Origin: Caldilineaceae bacterium
Lineage (GTDB): Bacteria; Chloroflexota; Anaerolineae; Caldilineales; Caldilineaceae
Direction: 5' to 3'
NCBI GenBank assembly: GCA_022842065.1
Contig: JALHQH010000055.1
Span: forward strand, 20,080-84,079
DNA: 64,000 bases
Shown: piece after piece, positions 53,955 through 62,465 of the stretch
Numbering within the stretch: the stretch's first letter is position 1
Layout of the letters: the number at the start of each line of letters is the position of its first letter
Notes under the pieces: generated by a model
Told to the model about the DNA's origin: nothing
Databases searched by the model: none
The model's input: only the letters and a program-made list of their open reading frames with translations
Position numbers and translations under genes: made by a program

Positions 53955-54278
53955 TCAGCACGCCGGCGTAGTTTGGCCGCGCTGCGCCTCTCCGTTACGC
54001 TGGGCACCTATGCTGATTCCACCTTATTTGAGCAATTTATCGAAGTCGGCCTGCCCGTGATTGTTGGCGTGACCACCCTCGGCTGGCAGCACTGGCATGG
54101 GGAGATTACACATCATGCGGTTGTGGTGGTCGGTATTGATCGCAGCAATGATCGCATTTATATTCACGATCCCTTCTTTGCCAGTGCGCCGATTGAGATG
54201 GCATTGATCGAATTTGAGCTGGGCTGGATCGAGAAAGAGCAGGAGTATGCAATGATTAGTTTGGTTGCCCCTGATTAA
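53955..54278 (+). pseudogene. C39-like peptidase remnant, in frame with the AlkC-like stop
   Basis: Starting directly after the AlkC-like TGA and in the same frame, 107 codons give the C-terminal half of a C39/papain-like domain: FEQFIEVGLPVIVGVTTLGW, THHAVVVVGIDRSNDRIYIH (with the catalytic His) and DPFF. The Cys half is missing and no ribosome site precedes it. It is best read as a deletion remnant; no product is expected unless the stop is read through. Confidence 0.7.
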
Positions 54279-54442
54279 GCCGTTTCACCCTCATGAGGAT
54301 GGCTTTAGGCCAGCTTTATCCCACAACTATTCTTCCCATTCTCATTCAGCGCAGCGTATAGATGGCAAGCTGCATCCAGCATCGTTTATAATAGGGGAAC
54401 TACCCGCCACTCATTTCAAGAACACAAGAGAGCAGCTTTGTT

Positions 54443-55726
54443 ATGGACGCGTTGACGCTACAACCGATTACAAAAATTGAGGGAGAGATCAATCTCCCTG
54501 GCTCGAAAAGTCTATCGAACCGGGCCTTGCTGTTGGCGGCCCTGGCCAATGGCGAGACGGAGATCCTGAATCTGCTGGATAGCGATGATATCCGCCATAT
54601 GCTCAACGCGCTGCAGCGGTTGGGCGTCACCTATACGCGGTCGGCTGATGGTACACGCTGCACGGTGGTGGGCAAGGGCGGGCCCTTCCAGGTTGACGGG
54701 AGGGTCGAGCTCTACTTGGGCAATGCCGGCACGGCGATGCGCCCCCTCTGCGCCGCGCTCTGTTTGGGGAGTGGCGAATTTATCCTGACCGGTGAGCCCC
54801 GCATGGAGGAGCGCCCGATTGGCGCGCTGGTGGATTCGTTGCGTCAGGCCGGCGGCCAGGTTGACTACTTAAAAGCAGCAGGCTTTCCCCCGCTGCGGAT
54901 TGTCGCCGATGGCCTGCAAGGGGGGCAAATTAGCGTCGACGGCACGATCTCCAGCCAATTTCTCACCGCCATCTTGATGGCTTGTCCGCTGGCGCACGGT
55001 GACACTACGATCCAGGTGCTTGGCGACCTGGTCTCGAAGCCCTACATTGATATTACGATCCATACCATGCAGCAATTTGGCGTCGCCGTCCAGCACGCGG
55101 CATATCAGGAATTTGCCATCGCCGGCGGGCAGCAATACCAGTCACCAGGGAAATTTTTGGTGGAAGGTGATGCCTCGTCCGCCTCTTACTTTATGGCCGC
55201 GGCCGCCATCAAAGGGGGTAAGGTCAAAGTAACCGGCATCGGCAAGGGCAGTATTCAGGGTGATGTGCAATTCGCCCAGGTGTTGGCGGCAATGGGTGCC
55301 CAGGTCACCTGGGCCGATGACGCGATTACAGTCGAGCGGGGTCAACTGCGTGGCATTGACCTGGATCTCAATCATATTCCCGATGCGGCGATGACCATTG
55401 CCACCACCGCGCTCTTTGCCGAGGGGCCAACGGCCATCCGCAACATCTACAATTGGCGGGTCAAGGAGACCGACCGGCTGCACGCCATGACCACCGAACT
55501 GCGCAAAGTCGGGGCCACGGTGGTGGAAGGCCGCGATTTTATCGAGATCACCCCGCCGGCCACCCTGCGCCACGCCGCCATTGACACCTACAACGACCAC
55601 CGCATGGCCATGTGTTTCTCGCTCTTGGCGCTCGCCCCCGCTTCGGTCACGATCAACAACCCGCAGTGCACGGCGAAGACCTTTCCTGACTACTTTGAAA
55701 AGTTGGAGAGTGTGGCCTTGCATTGA
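54443..55726 (+). CDS. aroA: 5-Enolpyruvylshikimate-3-phosphate synthase (E. coli type)
   Basis: 427 residues. It catalyses the penultimate step of the shikimate pathway to chorismate. Class I signatures are all present: [29 protein letters not shown], SDxM-type core, [13 protein letters not shown] and [13 protein letters not shown]. Recalled E. coli AroA matches over its whole length, including [21 protein letters not shown] and [10 protein letters not shown], closer than I expect for a Chloroflexota enzyme, so transfer is suspected. TATAAT at 54387 may be the promoter. No other aro gene is near. Confidence 0.95.
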   Translation: MDALTLQPITKIEGEINLPGSKSLSNRALLLAALANGETEILNLLDSDDIRHMLNALQRLGVTYTRSADGTRCTVVGKGGPFQVDGRVELYLGNAGTAMRPLCAALCLGSGEFILTGEPRMEERPIGALVDSLRQAGGQVDYLKAAGFPPLRIVADGLQGGQISVDGTISSQFLTAILMACPLAHGDTTIQVLGDLVSKPYIDITIHTMQQFGVAVQHAAYQEFAIAGGQQYQSPGKFLVEGDASSASYFMAAAAIKGGKVKVTGIGKGSIQGDVQFAQVLAAMGAQVTWADDAITVERGQLRGIDLDLNHIPDAAMTIATTALFAEGPTAIRNIYNWRVKETDRLHAMTTELRKVGATVVEGRDFIEITPPATLRHAAIDTYNDHRMAMCFSLLALAPASVTINNPQCTAKTFPDYFEKLESVALH

Positions 55727-55847
55727 GCTGCGCAGTAAAGTCGCCACCTAACGCGTACCCTATTCGTACCTTGAGGATGACCAGCATTCATGGCTGGCTG
55801 CTGGTTAGCGCTTGTCACGCGCCGTTTCTGCACAAAGGAGCAAATTC

Positions 55848-56237
55848 ATGGCAAACTTAGCCGATCTGGAAAGAATTGCACTGTCACTGCCGGAGACGAT
55901 CCAAGAGGAAGGGCGGCTTGCCTATGCCGTCCAACATAAGGGTAAAAACAAAGGGATTGCCTGGGTGTGGTTGGAACGGGTTGATCCCAAAAAGGCACGT
56001 GTCCCCAACCCGGACGTGATCGCCATTCGTGTGCGCAACAATGCCGAAAAAGAGATGCTGGTTGAGGCCGAGCCGGCCAAATTTTTCACCGAGCCGCACT
56101 ATAATGGCTTTCCCGCCGTTCTCGTGCGATTGGCTGCGGTCGACGCGGACGAGCTGGCGATGCTACTGCATAATGCCTGGCGTTGCCAGGCTCCGCCTGC
56201 CCTTGTGAAGCGCGTTGAACAGCAGAATGGTGGCTAA
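55848..56237 (+). CDS. MmcQ/YjbR-family protein
   Basis: 129 residues from the ATG at 55848, with AAAGGAG upstream. It is a CyaY-like, double-psi fold protein of the MmcQ/YjbR family: IALSLPETIQEE at the start, VIAIRVRNNAEKEMLVEAEP in the middle, a FFTEPHYNGFPAVLVRL core. DNA binding has been shown for relatives; no clear pathway. It is solitary. Confidence 0.85.
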   Translation: MANLADLERIALSLPETIQEEGRLAYAVQHKGKNKGIAWVWLERVDPKKARVPNPDVIAIRVRNNAEKEMLVEAEPAKFFTEPHYNGFPAVLVRLAAVDADELAMLLHNAWRCQAPPALVKRVEQQNGG

Positions 56238-56353
56238 TTGTCAATTGCGCACCTACTGTTCGTCATTGGCCACGTGCTGATTTGACGGACCATCTACCTC
56301 GGCGCGATAGACTAATTCCCAACCGCTGTAGACCAACACCAACTGCTTGATCG

Positions 56354-56796
56354 TCACCTGGGAAGCGATAAGCTGTAGAGCAGATCTTGGATGGTGCGGT
56401 TGGGAATGCATAACAGGGGCAGGCTGTTGCGTTCGCCGGCAAAGGTCAATAACCCAAAGAAGAGCAATTGCGAGACAAAATTCTCACTCTCGGCCAGGCG
56501 TACAAGGGGAAAGCTGGTAACAATCGGGCTGGCAATCTCATTATTCTCAATAATCGTGCGCAATTGACGAAAGTTGCCGTTGAGATGGCGATCCACGGTG
56601 AGCAGATGACGCAACTTGTCGTAATCAATCCGCATGTTGGTGTCGATCAGTTCGGGCGAATGAGAAAGACAAAATACGGCTGCGCTTCCAGTAAGGGGAG
56701 GAAGCGCGTCTTATCGACGTAATAGGAGTTGTCCTGTCGCATGCGCCCAAAGTCGGCAGAACCGTAGGGAATGCGCTTGGCTTGTTGTTCGCTCAT
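56354..56796 (-). pseudogene. AAA-ATPase-like/PD-(D/E)XK protein with internal deletion
   Basis: The first 49 codons from the ATG at 56796 are the normal start of the AAA-ATPase-like (DUF1703) family: MSEQQAKRIPYGSADFGRMR, ending FLIRPN then a stop. A different frame continues with LIDTNMRIDYDKLRHLLTVD and ends IPNRTIQDLLYSL, a part that is normally some 150 or more residues further on. So the Walker region and its neighbours are deleted, with a frame change at the joint, and the C-terminal nuclease is also missing. Confidence 0.78.
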
Positions 56797-56820
56797 GCTG
56801 GTAGTGTACCATAACTTCGC

Positions 56821-57783
56821 TCACGGCTCTAACGTTGTGCGCCTAGCATTCCCCACCATTGTCGCGGCGAGCGCTTGCACCACTGTGCGCAACTCCGGTG
56901 GACGGCGAATCACAAACGGGCAATCCAGCCAGAAAAGATAGCGGGCTGTTACCCGCAGGTCCGTGCTATAGAGTCGCATGAGTACGCCACCGTTGCACCC
57001 TTCAAGCACGGCACTCCCCAGGGGAATATGTTGCTGCGCCTCGGCCAGCTCTAGCTCCAGCAAAATTTCCACCAACCAGCCGCGCGGCGCAGTGGCCAGA
57101 GATTCGAGCACGTAGTGTAGGCTGTCAAAATCTGCGGGCCGAGTAAAGGTGACCTCTTCCCGCGTGACGGTAAGCATCCGATCCAGCCGAAAGACGCGCA
57201 CCGCCTGCCGCAAATGACACCACCCCACCATGTACCACTGTTCCCAGTGTGAGACAATGCCGTAAGGGTCCACCGCACGTTCCGTCTCACCCTCACGCGA
57301 TTGATAGCAGAGTTGCAGCCGCTGCGCGTTCTGAATGGCGGTGCTGATCAAGAGCAGCCTTTCGCTGGGCGGTGTAGAGGTCGTTGGCGCGTCGACAAAG
57401 GCGACCGCTGCCTGCACCGCTTGTAACCGCAGCCGCAAACTGTCGGGCAAGACCCGTTCGATCTTGGCCAGCGCGCCTTCGATCAGGTGCGGCTCCACCC
57501 CAATCCCCTGCCGCCGCGCCGCAAGTAGGCTCAACATGATCGCTAGCGCTTCGTCGTTAGTCAACATCAGCGGTGGCAACTTAAAGCCGGGCCGCAGATG
57601 ATAGCCACCAGTTGGGCCGCGCGTCGTTTCGATCGGGATGCCCAGATCTTGCAACATCATGATGTACTTGCGCACCGTGCGTCGGTCCACTTCCAACCGT
57701 GCGGCAAGATCGGCACCGCTGAGCATGTCACGCGCTTGCAATAGTTCGAGGATGGTCAGCAGACGGGTGGTTGGGTGGTACAT
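56821..57783 (-). CDS. YafY-type HTH and WYL-domain regulator
   Basis: 320 residues. The HTH_11 helix-turn-helix (about 5-60, LLTILELLQARDMLSGADLA, then RRTVRKYIMMLQDLG) is followed by a WYL ligand domain (about 135-230, with VSHWEQWYMVGWCHLRQAVR and FRLDRM) and a WCX-like C-terminal extension. Such proteins sense nucleic acid or small ligands and control stress, defence or metabolic genes. It is divergent from the epoxide hydrolase gene, its probable target. Confidence 0.88.
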   Translation of the reverse strand: MYHPTTRLLTILELLQARDMLSGADLAARLEVDRRTVRKYIMMLQDLGIPIETTRGPTGGYHLRPGFKLPPLMLTNDEALAIMLSLLAARRQGIGVEPHLIEGALAKIERVLPDSLRLRLQAVQAAVAFVDAPTTSTPPSERLLLISTAIQNAQRLQLCYQSREGETERAVDPYGIVSHWEQWYMVGWCHLRQAVRVFRLDRMLTVTREEVTFTRPADFDSLHYVLESLATAPRGWLVEILLELELAEAQQHIPLGSAVLEGCNGGVLMRLYSTDLRVTARYLFWLDCPFVIRRPPELRTVVQALAATMVGNARRTTLEP

Positions 57784-57889
57784 GGGCAGGCTCCTACTTG
57801 GTCAAAAATCCGTTTTTAATTAGGAACGATTATATCCTATACGCCTGCTACACTACAAGGGCAGCAGGCTAGAACGGATCATACTGATC

Positions 57890-57916
57890 CACGAAGGTAC
57901 ACGAAGGCTCACGAAG
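57890..57916. repeat. CACGAAG iterations
   Basis: Three CACGAAG units (CACGAAGGTA, CACGAAGGCT, CACGAAG) lie 22 bases before the epoxide hydrolase start. The complement CTTCGTG recurs at 4193-4210. Such iterations are common spacer repeats in large bacterial genomes. Confidence 0.4.
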
Positions 57917-57938
57917 AAAAATACAAGGAGCAATGAAC

Positions 57939-59090
57939 ATGCAAATTCAACCCTTTACCATCAATATCTCGCAAAGCGAGATCGACGATCTCCACGACCG
58001 CCTGGCGCGCACGCGTTGGCCGAACGAGCTACCCGGCGTGGGCTGGAGCCGCGGGGTGGCGCGTGATTATCTGAAAGAACTGGTTGACTACTGGCAGCAT
58101 GGGTACGATTGGCGCAAGCACGAAGCGCAGCTGAACCAATTTCCGCAATTTACCACCGAGATCGACGGCCAGACCATTCACTTTTTGCATGTCCGTTCGC
58201 CGGAACCCGATGCCTTGCCGCTGATCCTCACGCATGGTTGGCCCGGCTCGATTGTCGAGTTTCTCCAGGTGATCGGCCCGCTCAGCGACCCACGCAAGTA
58301 TGGCGGTGATCCGGCGGATGCCTTCCATTTGGTGATTCCCTCGATCCCCGGGTTTGGCTTTTCCGGCCCGACCAACGAACCGGGTTGGACGACGGCGCGG
58401 GTCGCCAAAGCGTGGGCGGAGTTGATGCGTCGATTGGGCTATGACCGTTATGGCGCACAGGGGGGTGACACCGGTGCGTTTGTCTCGCCCGAACTAGGGC
58501 ATATCGATCCCGCCCATCTGGTGGGGATTCATCTCAACGCGGCGAGCTATGGCTTTATACCCTTTGGTGAGGTGAGCGAGGAAGAGTTGAGCACCATGAC
58601 GGATACGGAAAAAGCGCGCATCGCCCGGATCAAGCACTACATGGCAGAAGGCAGCGGTTACTTCCAAATCCAAGGAACGCGGCCACAGACGCTGGGCTAT
58701 GGCCTTAACGACTCGCCGGTTGGGCAGTTAGCGTGGATTGTGGATCTGTTCAAGGAGTGGAGTATGCCACTGGATGCATTGCCCGAAGCGGCGATTGACC
58801 GGGATGACATGTTGACCAATGTGATGATCTACTGGCTGACCGGCACGGGGGCGTCTTCAGCGCACATTTACTACGAAGATATGCATGCCGGGGCCTGGCA
58901 CGAGGCGCCCTCCGGCGTGCCCACCGGGGTTGCGGTCTTTGCCAATGATGTTGCGATCCGTCGCTATGCGGAATCTGCCAACAACATTGTCCACTGGTCC
59001 AACTTTGACCGCGGTGGTCACTTTGCGGCGATGGAAGTGCCAGATCTGCTGGTGGCGGATGTGCGCGAGTTTTTCCGGCCCTTGCGCTAA
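57939..59090 (+). CDS. Epoxide hydrolase (EHN domain)
   Basis: 383 residues from the ATG at 57939, eight bases after AAGGAG; an ATG at 57933 is too close. The epoxide hydrolase N-terminal domain (about 1-105) precedes an alpha/beta-hydrolase core: oxyanion HGWPGS, nucleophile Asp in [12 protein letters not shown], late His in [12 protein letters not shown]. This fits microsomal-type epoxide hydrolases that open epoxides with water. It is divergent from the WYL regulator and has a real terminator. Confidence 0.92.
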   Translation: MQIQPFTINISQSEIDDLHDRLARTRWPNELPGVGWSRGVARDYLKELVDYWQHGYDWRKHEAQLNQFPQFTTEIDGQTIHFLHVRSPEPDALPLILTHGWPGSIVEFLQVIGPLSDPRKYGGDPADAFHLVIPSIPGFGFSGPTNEPGWTTARVAKAWAELMRRLGYDRYGAQGGDTGAFVSPELGHIDPAHLVGIHLNAASYGFIPFGEVSEEELSTMTDTEKARIARIKHYMAEGSGYFQIQGTRPQTLGYGLNDSPVGQLAWIVDLFKEWSMPLDALPEAAIDRDDMLTNVMIYWLTGTGASSAHIYYEDMHAGAWHEAPSGVPTGVAVFANDVAIRRYAESANNIVHWSNFDRGGHFAAMEVPDLLVADVREFFRPLR

Positions 59091-59107
59091 TCGACAGCAT
59101 TCTTGAG

Positions 59108-59152
59108 AAAAAGCAGCCTTCCGTGTCTACTAAGCACGGAAGGCTGCTTTTT
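59108..59152 (+). terminator. Intrinsic terminator of the epoxide hydrolase gene
   Basis: An 18-bp perfect stem (59108-59125 with 59135-59152, core GCAGCCTTCCGTG) with a nine-base loop, A-rich before and T-rich after. It works in both directions in principle. The next 300 bases, to 59464, hold no clear gene. Confidence 0.85.
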
Positions 59153-59464
59153 ATGTAGATTCGACAGTGCTGCCCCGCGTTGAAATTACCCTGGTTGTTT
59201 GCTCGCGATCAGCAGCTTCGCCAAGTTCAACGGTGAAATTTTCACGCCCACCCTTCATTTATCCCAGCTTTCATACGACAAATTGCATAGTAAAAGCCCT
59301 GAGATTATCAGCCGAATGACGATATTGGTTCTGTACATCTGTCGCGCTGCAAGCGCTCTAAACTATGGTATCCTCTGCTCAACAAGAGATCAGCAATATT
59401 GCTGAGAACATAGCTGAAGTAATAAATTCCGGGCAAGACTGAGCGATATAGGAGAAATGGGCAA

Positions 59465-59674
59465 ATGATTACAACAATTATTCTTTCATTCTTTGGTGCA
59501 TCATTTTTGGCATCGCTATTTGTCTTTGCCGCTTGTGTCGCTTCCTCACGTGCCGATCGGATTCAGCAGGGCGCGTTTGGCCCAGCTTTTGTTGGTAGTG
59601 AGCAATTTGCGGTCGCTGATAGCCAGCAGGCCGTCGCCAATCCACAACTCAGCTTGGCCTCTTCTGCGATCTAA
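59465..59674 (+). CDS. Small membrane protein, unrecognised
   Basis: 69 residues. Residues about 2-26 are one TM helix (TIILSFFGASFLASLFVFAA), followed by CVASSRADRIQQGAFG and a polar tail. A GGAG site stands at proper distance and a true terminator follows 41 bases later. I know no family for it. These signals favour a real small gene. Confidence 0.55.
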   Translation: MITTIILSFFGASFLASLFVFAACVASSRADRIQQGAFGPAFVGSEQFAVADSQQAVANPQLSLASSAI

Positions 59675-59715
59675 TGCGCGTTCAGCCAATCGCTGCTGGC
59701 TCTACTTCAATGCGT

Positions 59716-59746
59716 AAAGGTCCACACCAATTTGGTGTGGACCTTT
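59716..59746 (+). terminator. Intrinsic terminator of the small membrane gene
   Basis: A 15-bp perfect stem (AAAGGTCCACACCAA and its complement) with a one-base loop, followed by a run of T. A typical Rho-independent terminator. Confidence 0.88.
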
Positions 59747-59807
59747 TTTGTTTCCAAAGATAGGCATGACCCTGAAGCACTGTCCCTGCAACTGGTATGG
59801 GAATGGA

Positions 59808-60227
59808 CTAAATCCAACCTAACTCCCGCATTGCCCACGGCGCATTCCACACTTTGACCATGCGCTCGACCTTGTTCTCCGCGTTCATCGTCAAGAAATA
59901 GACATAGTCGGTATGGGTCTCTTTGTCTGGCGGTGGGACGGGACCACCTTCCCCCGTATGTTTAGCATGATAGGTGGCAAAGAAGATCGCGGTGCGCGTC
60001 TGCTCGTCATAGGCAGAGGCATGCAGGTCATAGGTGGCGCCGGGGGCGGTGATGGTGCCAAAGCCATACATCCACTCGCAATAGGCTTGCACCGTTGCGA
60101 TCTCCACTAGCGGCTCGCTTTGGGCGGTGAAGATGGTGCCTTCAGCTACGTAGGGTTGACAGCCGGCCCAATCTGCAGGCGCTTCACAGGCGATAAAGAA
60201 TTTGGTTGCATTTTCGAAAGCAGTCAT
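59808..60227 (-). CDS. SnoaL/NTF2-like protein
   Basis: 139 residues; GGAGAAAACC precedes the ATG. The cone-shaped NTF2 fold is suggested by FENATKFFIACEAPADWAGC at the start, ATVQAYCEWMYGFG, then HTGEGGPVPPPDKETHTDYV and a final VERMVKVWNAPWAMRELG. It is a ligand-binding or cyclase-like protein of unknown substrate. The same leader and first codons recur at 61565, in front of an unrelated gene, as a duplication relic. Confidence 0.82.
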   Translation of the reverse strand: MTAFENATKFFIACEAPADWAGCQPYVAEGTIFTAQSEPLVEIATVQAYCEWMYGFGTITAPGATYDLHASAYDEQTRTAIFFATYHAKHTGEGGPVPPPDKETHTDYVYFLTMNAENKVERMVKVWNAPWAMRELGWI

Positions 60228-60381
60228 GGTTTTCTCCTATAGTTGTTCAAAAGTCATTAGTCCAAAGTCACTCTCGGCACGACTGCGGCCGACTGATACT
60301 ATCGCCTGTTTTGATCGGCTCGCTCCGTCATCACCTTAACGGATCAATCAGCATTTGATAACGACGATGAATTAGGAAGAG

Positions 60382-60759
60382 CTACCAACCCGATTGCACA
60401 AATTCGTGAACCGTTTGCGGGGCGGCTTGTACGTCTTCCCAGCGGCGCAGATACGCCTGTGTCTCTTCTTCGGTGTACACCTGGCGAAAAAGAACCGTAA
60501 AATGATAGGGTGCATCGGCAATCCAGGGATCCATCAAAAACGCATAGGTATAGCTGCCATCGGCGTTCGCTTGGGTTGGGTAGAGGGCGCGCACCTGGCG
60601 ATAGACAGCAGGCGCAATTTGCCGAAGTGCTGGTGCCACAATATCTTGCACGAAATGCTCAAATTCGGCGCGCTTGTCGGCCTTGATCGGTGTGAGGACA
60701 ACCCATAGCTTGTCGCCGGTGGTGGCGTGTATTGTGGCGTGATTGGCAGGCGTTGTCAT
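60382..60759 (-). CDS. ABM-like (dimeric alpha-beta barrel) protein
   Basis: 125 residues. The pattern KLWVVLTPIKADKRAEFEHF, then IVAPALRQIAP and YHFTVLFRQVYTEEETQAYL fits a dimeric alpha-beta barrel as in antibiotic-biosynthesis monooxygenases or NIPSNAP, but the match is distant. It lies in a cluster of NTF2- and ABM-type genes and gene fragments. Catalytic role unproven. Confidence 0.6.
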   Translation of the reverse strand: MTTPANHATIHATTGDKLWVVLTPIKADKRAEFEHFVQDIVAPALRQIAPAVYRQVRALYPTQANADGSYTYAFLMDPWIADAPYHFTVLFRQVYTEEETQAYLRRWEDVQAAPQTVHEFVQSGW

Positions 60760-60777
60760 GGTTTGTTTTCCTTATAC

Positions 60778-61070
60778 AGACGGATAGGATTGGTTGAGGA
60801 TGAAACAGCTTGCTAACGATCCACCAGCGCCCATCGACCTTGAACAGGTAGAGTAATAGCTCACTGGGTTGGTGGAACAAGTTGATCGCCAAGTTGTTGT
60901 AAGATGTCGGCTGTGGGAACGGTCTGCCAGATCTCTGCAATTTTGCCGTTGTCCAGGCGGTAGATGTCAATTTATGTCCAGGACACAGCTTTCCCTGTGG
61001 CAGCGGTGCCGGCCCATTCTCCTTGATGTGTACCGCTAAAGGTCGCATGGACCGTGAGCAGGTCGTCCGC
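60778..61070 (-). pseudogene. Debris of two NTF2-like genes
   Basis: Part one (61070-60861) reads ADDLLTVHATFSGTHQGEWA, then AVSWT, a TAA stop, and IDIYRLDNGKIAEIWQTV: a SnoaL-like ester cyclase without its start. Part two (60860-60778) reads ELLLYLFKVDGRWWIVSKLF, the tail of a lumazine-binding-type NTF2 protein. Part one begins in frame straight after the stop of the gene at 61071. Neither part can give a functional protein. Confidence 0.75.
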
Positions 61071-61532
61071 TTAGGGGAGTACGATCAGTTCATTTATTTC
61101 GCGGACAGGCGCTGCCGCCAGCACAACCTTGAGTTTAGCCACTTGTTCTTGATAGAAGCCGTTGGTCTCGCTGGCCTTGAGATCAGCCTCTGTCTCCGAC
61201 ATGCTAAAGGCGATGCACTTGTCGCTGGCGGTATCGGCCAGCATCACGAACCCTTGAAACCCCTGCTGTTGCTGGAGCGCCGGTACAATCGAATCGCGAC
61301 AGATACTGATCCACTCCTCTTTCTTGCCAGGTTGAAGCTGGCTCGTCACTACTCTGGCGTGCATAATTTTCCCTCCCAAAATGAAATTGTCAGCGGCTGG
61401 TGGCTCAACCGACTGCGTAATCGGTTGGCAGGCTGCAAACGTTGCCACTACGGCTGTGCCTGCCATCATCTGTAAAAAAGTACGCCGGCCGAGCGTTTGC
61501 TCCGTGTTGATCAAATGGTTGGAAGATATCAT
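61071..61532 (-). CDS. ABM-domain protein with a Tat-lipoprotein leader fused in frame
   Basis: 153 residues from the ATG at 61532 (MISSNHLINTEQ), which has GGAGAAAA upstream. Residues 11 to about 40 are a Tat signal (LGRRTFLQMMAG) and lipobox-like TFAAC. From about residue 57 an antibiotic-biosynthesis monooxygenase domain begins (MHARVVTSQLQPGKKEEWIS), and it has its own strong site, GGGAGGG, before the ATG at 61364. So either one exported fusion or one 97-residue cytosolic protein, or both, are made. I think the leader is left from a deleted gene. Confidence 0.7.
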   Translation of the reverse strand: MISSNHLINTEQTLGRRTFLQMMAGTAVVATFAACQPITQSVEPPAADNFILGGKIMHARVVTSQLQPGKKEEWISICRDSIVPALQQQQGFQGFVMLADTASDKCIAFSMSETEADLKASETNGFYQEQVAKLKVVLAAAPVREINELIVLP

Positions 61533-61644
61533 TTTTCTCCTGAATTTTCCTCCTGAAGCAGTCATGGTTTTCTCCTTTTTTACCCTGTGCAAGCGCGGCA
61601 GAGGATGCGCGTCTGCTTGCTTGATACGATTGCCAATCCGGCGG

Positions 61645-62112
61645 TCACGGCAATTCCACCTCGACACGCATGCCGGTGATCTCAAAGGGGCCAGACCACG
61701 GATGCTCCACCAAGTTGCCTTCGAGATCGTAGACATCGGTTACGCCCTGGCCGGTGTATTGATCAGGGCCATTCATCCGAATGGAGGTGCGCACTTTGCC
61801 TTTCAAGTTGTATTGGCCCTGCTCGTCATAGTTAAAGGCATAGAAGGTGACCACATAGGTGTTGCCGGCGCCGATCCAGACGCCTGGGTTGGTCTCCCGG
61901 ACTGAATTGATGTCGAGAAAATTGCCGTCAGCCGAGAAGGTGTACAACGCATCGACACTGCCCTCCAGGCTCGGCACGTTGATTTTGGTGTCCCAGACAC
62001 CCACAATCGTTGGCGTGGCGGAGTGATAATTGGTCGCGGCATAGACCGTTGTCGAGAGCGCGGCCACTAAGCCAACCACGAGAAAGAGGATATAGATTCG
62101 TTTACTGCGCAT
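61645..62112 (-). CDS. Exported protein, lipocalin-like beta-barrel candidate
   Basis: 155 residues. A signal peptide covers about 1-25 (IYILFLVVGLVAALSTTVYA). The mature chain is all beta: TIVGVWDTKINVPSLEGSVD, ALYTFSADGNFLDINS, then YVVTFYAFNYDEQGQYNLKG. The pattern GVWDTKI...G resembles lipocalin-like proteins of unknown role. It is exported and probably soluble. Confidence 0.7.
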   Translation of the reverse strand: MRSKRIYILFLVVGLVAALSTTVYAATNYHSATPTIVGVWDTKINVPSLEGSVDALYTFSADGNFLDINSVRETNPGVWIGAGNTYVVTFYAFNYDEQGQYNLKGKVRTSIRMNGPDQYTGQGVTDVYDLEGNLVEHPWSGPFEITGMRVEVELP

Positions 62113-62329
62113 TTGGGTTCTCCTTGACTAACATTAGGGCTACAGATTGATTCGGTGCAACGCCACTGTACAGGATTCGTCACGCCGGCGCATCGGTAGT
62201 TGTAACAATCCTGATACCTATTTCCCGTAAAGCAGACATAGGTAACTGTACCGATAGCGCCACTTTACACCGTTTGCGGGTGGCATGGAACCAGTTTTTA
62301 CACAAAAGTACACAACGGCAAGCAAAAAG

Positions 62330-62375
62330 AAAAAGCGGTGGGGCGTTGGCAACGTCCAACGCCCCACCGCTTTTT
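62330..62375 (-). terminator. Intrinsic terminator after the LuxR-TPR gene
   Basis: A 20-bp perfect stem (62330-62349 with 62356-62375, core GCGGTGGGGCGTTGG), with A-run and T-run on the two sides, so it can stop both strands. The rest of the 353-base gap between genes shows nothing else. Confidence 0.87.
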
Positions 62376-62465
62376 CATGCTATTTATCTACCCGATTGAA
62401 TCACAACCGGTCTGATCTTAGATTCTCAATTTACTCGATATCCAAAATGCGGATAGCATGTTGCT

